Below are positions 59,508-64,000 of a DNA stretch of 64,000 bases, piece by piece (the first letter of the stretch is position 1; each line of letters starts with the position of its first letter). The stretch is taken from positions 149,456-213,455 of the forward strand of contig CALJIG010000120.1 of the NCBI GenBank assembly GCA_937974175.1, read 5' to 3'. The notes below the pieces were generated by a model. It searched no databases. It was given only the letters and a program-made list of their open reading frames with translations, and was not told where the DNA came from. Source of the DNA: an uncultured Ignavibacteria bacterium (GTDB taxonomy: Bacteria > Bacteroidota > Ignavibacteria > Tepidaquicellales > Tepidaquicellaceae). Both the position numbers and the translations under genes were made by a program.

Positions 59508-61124
59508 ATGAAAAAAGAAATATTAATTAATGCAACATCTGATGAGACAAGGATAGCGATAACGGAAGACGGCAGAATAGCCGAACTTTTTTTAGAAACA
59601 CCCGAAACAGAAAGAAACGTAGGTGATGTTTACCTAGGCAAAACAGGAAAAGTTATACCCGGCATCCGGGCTGCTTTTATTGATTTGGGTTTTCCGCAAG
59701 ACGCATTCCTTCATTTTTCAGATATCAGTGATTCGCTGGATGAGTACTCTTCCATTATCGGAGATGATTCCGACTTCGACGACGAAGACGATGATGAAGA
59801 AGAGGAAGAAAAGCCGCAACAACCGCAGGCTAACGGCAATCGAACAAACGGTAACCGTCACCATAACAGGAACGGTAACAGAGCTCCCGCAAAAGAAATT
59901 AATCTCGAACGTGGTCAGGATATTGTCGTTCAGATTACCAAGGAACCCGTAGGTAAAAAGGGCTTCCGTGTTACTTCCAAAGTATCAATACCGGGAAGAT
60001 ATCTTGTGCTTATGCCTTTCGGCAGCCGCATAGGTATATCGAAAAAAATATTTAACTCTAAAGAGAAAAGAAGACTGAGAACACTCGTCAGATCTGCTTT
60101 GCCAAAGGGCTTCGGAATAATTATCCGAACAGTCGCTATGGGCAATGAAGATAAGCTTATCTTAGACGATTTAAATAATCTTATTAATACCTGGAATGAA
60201 ATTTCCGCCAAGCTTAAAACAGAAAAACCACCGACGCTTTTATACAAAGATGCTTCGACGTTAAACTCTGTAATACGTGATTTATTCCGTGAAGATGTTA
60301 ACAAAGTTATTGTTGACTCCAAAAAACTTCACAGGGAAATCGTCACTTATCTTGAAGAAACATCACCTGAATTTTTACCGAGAGTACAATTATACAATGG
60401 CAATCAGCCATTGTTTGATTCCTACAATGTAGAGAAGCAGATACAGGAAACAATGCGCAGGAAAGTCTGGCTGAAAAACGGCGGCTATATTATTATAGAG
60501 GGCACTGAAGCTATGACAGTTGTTGATGTGAACAGCGGCAAATATGCAAAATCAAAAGACCAAGAAGTAAACTCTCTTGCAACTAATATCGAAGCGGCAA
60601 TTGAAATTGTCCGTCAGGTAAGATTGAGAGATATCGGCGGTATTATCGTTATAGATTTTATCGACCTTTATGATGACAGAAATAAAAAGAAGCTTTACGA
60701 AGAAGTAAGGAAAGAATTCAGAAAAGACAGAGCGAAAGTTACTGCTCTGCCTATAAGTGATTTCGGTCTTTGTCAGATAACAAGACAAAGAATCCGTCAG
60801 ACAATCATTCACTCTGTATCGGACACCTGTATGATGTGCAAAGGCTCGGGAAGAATTTCTTCTCGTGCAGGATTCTTAACGCGTCTTGAAAGAATATTGC
60901 AGCGTTATAAAGGCGGCGATAACGGATTCTTTATAACACTAAAAGTAAATCCATATCTGAAAACGTACTTAGAGGCAGGATGGCTCAGCAAAGTAAGAAG
61001 AATGTCGCTCAAGTATTTTATAAAGATAAAACTTGAAGATGATGAATCTCTTGCATTCGATGATATCAAAATCATCTCTAAAAAACAGAATGGCAAAGAC
61101 GTAACAGAAGAATACGATCAGTAG
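59508..61124 (+). CDS. rng: Ribonuclease G (Rne/Rng family) with acidic and Asn-rich insertion
   Basis: An endoribonuclease of the RNase E/G family for rRNA and mRNA processing. MKKEILINATSDETRIAITE is the Rng start. The S1 domain (about 35-165) contains GKVIPGIRAAFIDLGF, split by an insertion near residues 84-128: an Asp/Glu run, then NGNRTNGNRHHNRNGNR. The DNase I-like catalytic part shows TVVDVNSGKY and GGIIVIDFIDLYDDRNKKKL, with the metal-binding Asp residues. The zinc-link is CMMCKGSGRI (CxxC). At 538 residues it lacks the long RNase E degradosome tail. It lies 142 bases after rho. Confidence 0.95.
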   Translation: MKKEILINATSDETRIAITEDGRIAELFLETPETERNVGDVYLGKTGKVIPGIRAAFIDLGFPQDAFLHFSDISDSLDEYSSIIGDDSDFDDEDDDEEEEEKPQQPQANGNRTNGNRHHNRNGNRAPAKEINLERGQDIVVQITKEPVGKKGFRVTSKVSIPGRYLVLMPFGSRIGISKKIFNSKEKRRLRTLVRSALPKGFGIIIRTVAMGNEDKLILDDLNNLINTWNEISAKLKTEKPPTLLYKDASTLNSVIRDLFREDVNKVIVDSKKLHREIVTYLEETSPEFLPRVQLYNGNQPLFDSYNVEKQIQETMRRKVWLKNGGYIIIEGTEAMTVVDVNSGKYAKSKDQEVNSLATNIEAAIEIVRQVRLRDIGGIIVIDFIDLYDDRNKKKLYEEVRKEFRKDRAKVTALPISDFGLCQITRQRIRQTIIHSVSDTCMMCKGSGRISSRAGFLTRLERILQRYKGGDNGFFITLKVNPYLKTYLEAGWLSKVRRMSLKYFIKIKLEDDESLAFDDIKIISKKQNGKDVTEEYDQ

Positions 61125-61134
61125 AATTTCAGTT

Positions 61135-61185
61135 CTCGTTACGAAGTGACACATTCCGCTTTAGCGGGGCTCCTGTTTCGTAACG
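61135..61185. repeat. CGTTACGAAG palindrome with internal insertion (copy 2)
   Basis: CTCGTTACGAAG at 61135 and TTTCGTAACG ending at 61185 are the arms of the element found intact at 9058-9085, here in opposite orientation. The space between them holds an extra 20-25 bases that contain a second small hairpin, CCGCT/AGCGG (61156-61167). It begins 11 bases after the rng stop. Confidence 0.75.
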
Positions 61186-61196
61186 TAATAATTATT

Positions 61197-61243
61197 AAGG
61201 CTTATCAATTTTATTTTTAAAATAGATTGATAAGCCTTTTTGT
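61197..61243 (+). terminator. Terminator after rng
   Basis: A perfect 13-bp stem AAGGCTTATCAAT (61197-61209) / ATTGATAAGCCTT (61226-61238) is followed by TTTTGTTTTATTT. Strong rho-independent terminator. Confidence 0.92.
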
Positions 61244-61272
61244 TTTATTTAAATTATTGTTTAAATTTTTAG

Positions 61273-62745
61273 ATGAAGAGTAAAACAATTTTTTATATTC
61301 TTACATTTTGTTGTATTATACGACTTTACCATATTGCCTTTCCTGTTGCCGGATGGCATGCATGGCGTCAGGCAGATACGGCAGCTATCGCAAAAAATTT
61401 TTATGAAGAGGGAAGAAATATTTTGTATCCTCAGATTGACTGGCGCGGCACTACTCCCGGCTACGTAGAATCAGAGTTTCACATCTATCCTTTTTTAATA
61501 TCTCTAGTATATAGTATTACGGGAGTAAATGACTCTGTTGGTAGATTTCTTTCAGTTATCTTTTCTCTTTTCCTGATATATGGAATTTATCTTCTTGTAA
61601 GAAAATTCATTTCGGAAAATGCAGGGCTGTGGGCAGCATTGATATACGGAATCATCCCCCTCAATATTTATTTTAACCGCGCAGTAATGCCGGAGACAAC
61701 TTTTCTTATGTGCTCAGTTTACGGAATCTATTTTTTCTCAGAGTGGATTGATAAAGAAAAATGGAAATATTTTATTTACGCATATCTGTTCGTAGTTTTT
61801 GCAGTGCTTATAAAAATTCCGTGCCTGTATCTCGGTTTCCCGTTAATGTTTCTTGCCTACACAAAATATAAATGGAAATTATTAATAAACTGGAAAATTT
61901 TAATGCTTGTTGTAATGATTTTCATTCCTGTGATATTGTGGTACACACACGCAAATCAATTATTGAAAGAAACGGGATTAACATTTGGTGTATGGGATTC
62001 AAAAGATAAATGGTCTAACCTTAATATAATCTTAAGCTTTAAATTTTATAACGATGTATTCTTTAAAAGTATCGCTGAGCGTCATTTCACCTATGCTGCT
62101 TTTATACCGTTTGTGATAGGTCTTTTTATTAAAAGAAATAATTTACGCGAGAGATTGTTCGATGTATGGCTTCTTAGTATTGTACTTTACATTTTGCTGT
62201 TAGCAAAAGGAAATCAGGTGCACGAGTATTACCAGCTGCCCTTTATGCTTCCGGCAGTAGTATTCGCAGGAAAAGCATTTGCAAAATATTTTCCTATAAA
62301 AATATCTGATTTCTCTTTATCTAATTTTTCTTCAGAGGAAAATAAAAATTGGCTGTCGTATGTATTCATTTTGTTTTTTGTATTAACACTTGTATTGAGC
62401 TATTTGCGTATCAGCAATTTTTATAAAAATGAGGATTCCGATTCTCCGCTTTTTAAAATGTCGGACGAAATAAAAAAATCATCAGATAAAAAAGATTTAA
62501 TAATTACGGTCTGCAATGGCGACCCGTTATTCTTATACAGGGCGGACAGAAAAGGCTGGGCTGTAAATCCTGATAAACTTAATAAAGAAAATGTTAAGGA
62601 CAAAAAAGATAAAGGAGCCAAACTCATTGCGGGTGAAAAATCTAACATTGAAAATGATGAAGAAAAGGAGAATTTTGAAGAGTTAAAAAAACAATACAAA
62701 GTAATTGCAGATAACGATGATTATTTTATTCTAAAATTAAATTAG
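61273..62745 (+). CDS. GT39/PMT-type membrane glycosyltransferase (ArnT-like)
   Basis: A 490-residue polytopic membrane protein with about ten helices. The start IIRLYHIAFPVAGWHAWRQA, followed by DTAAIAKNFYEEGRNI, carries the catalytic Asp in the first periplasmic loop, as in the dolichyl/undecaprenyl-phosphate mannosyltransferase and ArnT family. FNRAVMPETTFLMCS is another conserved loop, and HEYYQLPFMLPAV is typical of the C-terminal membrane part. It should transfer a sugar from a polyprenyl-phosphate carrier on the periplasmic side. The last 80 residues are a Lys/Glu-rich soluble tail. Acceptor unknown. The glyoxalase-fold gene follows 7 bases later. Confidence 0.85.
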   Translation: MKSKTIFYILTFCCIIRLYHIAFPVAGWHAWRQADTAAIAKNFYEEGRNILYPQIDWRGTTPGYVESEFHIYPFLISLVYSITGVNDSVGRFLSVIFSLFLIYGIYLLVRKFISENAGLWAALIYGIIPLNIYFNRAVMPETTFLMCSVYGIYFFSEWIDKEKWKYFIYAYLFVVFAVLIKIPCLYLGFPLMFLAYTKYKWKLLINWKILMLVVMIFIPVILWYTHANQLLKETGLTFGVWDSKDKWSNLNIILSFKFYNDVFFKSIAERHFTYAAFIPFVIGLFIKRNNLRERLFDVWLLSIVLYILLLAKGNQVHEYYQLPFMLPAVVFAGKAFAKYFPIKISDFSLSNFSSEENKNWLSYVFILFFVLTLVLSYLRISNFYKNEDSDSPLFKMSDEIKKSSDKKDLIITVCNGDPLFLYRADRKGWAVNPDKLNKENVKDKKDKGAKLIAGEKSNIENDEEKENFEELKKQYKVIADNDDYFILKLN

Positions 62746-62752
62746 TTTAAAT

Positions 62753-63124
62753 ATGAATAAAGTAAAACCAATATTTAGAATTTTTGATTACAAGAAAGCA
62801 GTCGAGTTCTATGTAGATTTTCTCGGTTTCAAAATCGACTGGGAAAACAAGCCTGAAGGCTTACCTGTATATATGCAGGTATCAAGAGGTGATGTGACCT
62901 TGCATTTATCCGAGCATCACGGAGACGCTACGCCGGGCTCAAATATTTTTGTTGAATGCAAAGATGTGAAAGAATATAATAAAGAATTGCTTGGTAAGAA
63001 TTATAAATATAACAGACCGGGAGTGGAAGAAACACCATGGAATACTTTGGAAATGAAAGTGCATGACCCGTTCGGAAACAGAATTTCTTTCAACCAATAT
63101 CTTGATAGCAGAAACGAACAGTAA
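62753..63124 (+). CDS. Glyoxalase/bleomycin-resistance-fold protein
   Basis: A 123-residue protein of the vicinal oxygen chelate superfamily. PIFRIFDYKKAVEFYVDFLG is the first beta-alpha-beta module, and MKVHDPFGNRISFNQ is the matching end of the second. The closest general type is the bleomycin-resistance-like group (glyoxalase superfamily), whose members may bind drugs without catalysis. Candidate ligands include His55/His59 in LHLSEHHGD. It is 7 bases downstream of the glycosyltransferase gene and convergent with the PIN gene. Its role is unknown. Confidence 0.88.
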   Translation: MNKVKPIFRIFDYKKAVEFYVDFLGFKIDWENKPEGLPVYMQVSRGDVTLHLSEHHGDATPGSNIFVECKDVKEYNKELLGKNYKYNRPGVEETPWNTLEMKVHDPFGNRISFNQYLDSRNEQ

Positions 63125-63138
63125 AATTTGTGCAATGA

Positions 63139-63621
63139 TTAAGAAAGATGTGATTGTCTTATATGGTTAAAATTTTCCACAGGCAATTTTTTATCTATCA
63201 ATTCTTTATATAAAGGAAAATCATCAGTTAAAATCATAACATTTTTTCTATGTGCAATTTGAATGATGCCCGCATCAGTCACCCCAAATTTTATAAAACT
63301 TTCTGATCTTAACAGATTATCCTTGTTTAAATTTTCTTCTTGAAATCCTAAAAGTTTATCGATAACTAATTTATAAAATTCAGAATTTCTTTTTGTAATA
63401 CCTTTAGAGATAAGATTTGATGTTTCGGTGAGTATATGAGGAGTAATAAGAAATTTTGTATATTTTTTTAAGTAATTAAAAAGTAAAAAATAGTCTTTAA
63501 AGTCGTATTTATAAAATAATTTTGAATTTTTAATTAAAGAAATATCAAAAATTCCTGCTAAATACAAAAGTAGAATATTTGTATCAATAATAACTGTGTT
63601 AAGTTGTACTATGTTGTTCAA
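63139..63621 (-). CDS. PIN-domain protein (putative toxin RNase)
   Basis: A 160-residue protein with the acidic PIN quartet: Asp13 in VIIDTNILLLY, Glu66 in ILTETSNLI, Asp116 in FGVTDAGII, and Asp133/Asp134 in MILTDDFPL. PIN domains are metal-dependent RNases and often toxins. It is slightly longer than VapC (about 130 aa), with an insertion around residues 30-60. Its ATG overlaps the stop of the upstream small gene (ATGA at 63618-63621), which is the usual toxin-antitoxin layout. No VapB-type DNA-binding motif is obvious in the partner. A housekeeping RNase role is the alternative. Confidence 0.82.
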   Translation of the reverse strand: MNNIVQLNTVIIDTNILLLYLAGIFDISLIKNSKLFYKYDFKDYFLLFNYLKKYTKFLITPHILTETSNLISKGITKRNSEFYKLVIDKLLGFQEENLNKDNLLRSESFIKFGVTDAGIIQIAHRKNVMILTDDFPLYKELIDKKLPVENFNHIRQSHLS

Positions 63622-63953
63622 GCAAGCTCTCTTATTTTCATAGATTCTACAATTCCTGTCTTTCTATTCACTTTGAAAGTTTTAAAACTTCGGTTAGGGT
63701 TGTATTTAATATCTTCTAACTTTGTATTCCATTTCTGAATAATATCTATGAAAGCATGAAACTCAGGCTTTTTAGGCGAAAATGAATCATAACTTAAAGT
63801 GATATTCCAAAATTTTTTATCCCTAGAAAGTTCTATTTCTTCTAATAAAATATTTGTGGGATCTAATAATTCTCTTAAATAATTCATAGATAAGATAGCA
63901 GCATCTTTTGCACTGGTATCCTGAATTTTGTTTGTTTTGCTCATTGTTTTCAT
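63618..63953 (-). CDS. Small partner of the PIN-domain gene
   Basis: A 111-residue protein. The N-terminal part is helical (DAAILSMNYLRELLDPTN). Then come alternating beta-like stretches: LLEEIELSRDKKFWNITLSY and a C-terminal FKTFKVNRKTGIVESMKIRE. The last part resembles a PepSY-like alpha/beta fold in which a residue pattern TG-hydrophobic recurs. This pairing with PIN genes suggests an antitoxin-like or specificity partner, but it lacks a recognisable AbrB, RHH or HTH domain. It shares ATGA with the PIN gene. Met4 (63944) is an alternative start. Confidence 0.65.
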   Translation of the reverse strand: MKTMSKTNKIQDTSAKDAAILSMNYLRELLDPTNILLEEIELSRDKKFWNITLSYDSFSPKKPEFHAFIDIIQKWNTKLEDIKYNPNRSFKTFKVNRKTGIVESMKIRELA

Positions 63954-64000
63954 ATAAAAAATTACAAAAATTATTGATTAAAATATATATATTTTTTAAA

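Overview
The window looks like a chromosome segment of an AT-rich, Gram-negative-type bacterium of the Bacteroidetes/Chlorobi (FCB) group, most likely of the Ignavibacteria kind. Evidence: several secreted proteins end in the type IX secretion (T9SS) type A C-terminal domain with the NYPNPFNP signature; IspG is the long, inserted form; a TonB-dependent receptor and LpxH imply an outer membrane with lipid A; TTG starts are frequent (75, 3386, 5666, 56671). The phylum call is inference. No rRNA, tRNA, prophage or CRISPR array was seen.

Layout. 1-8 kb (+): glycosylasparaginase, a degenerate amidohydrolase, a Nudix hydrolase, FolE2, an orphan DsbD-alpha-like periplasmic protein, LpxH and a class A penicillin-binding protein. 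8-19.6 kb (-): two secreted proteins, an MFS permease, a methyltransferase, IspG, rhomboid, a cytidylyltransferase/CDP-alcohol transferase pair and Kup. 19.7-22.7 kb (-): arsenic operon arsR-arsM-acr3-arsC, with acr3 frameshifted at an A10 run. 22.7-31.6 kb (-): TPR plus twin glycine-zipper proteins, a TPP-riboswitch-controlled TonB receptor, an ECF sigma/cupin pair, then ispF, a HepT/MntA-like pair with degenerate motifs, and murB.

31.6-34.8 kb is accessory and repeat-rich. It holds a 129-bp tandem repeat interrupted by a 103-nt palindrome that folds on paper into a perfect four-way junction, several GC-rich hairpins, kynureninase, and an IS200-like/RAYT transposase bracketed by mirrored REP-like hairpins. 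34.8-36.2 kb encodes CysS.

36.4-56.4 kb is a surface-protein island. Three very different ectodomains (two giant Asn/Gly/Thr-rich repeat proteins and a LamG/P-domain protein) share one C-terminal module ending in a dockerin-like pair of calcium loops and the residues HP. They are followed by two T9SS proteins, one with a possibly cohesin-like N-terminal region and one GH51-like. On the opposite strand lies an operon of three paralogous helical proteins of unknown function with a YceH gene. 56.5-64 kb: a 42-residue membrane protein, an MFS permease, Rho, RNase G, a GT39-type glycosyltransferase, a glyoxalase-fold protein and a PIN-domain gene pair.

The strongest leads are the four-way-junction palindrome, the co-degenerated HepT/MntA pair inside an essential-gene operon, the shared dockerin-tailed module, a candidate structured leader RNA at 50.3 kb and the degenerate amidohydrolase.
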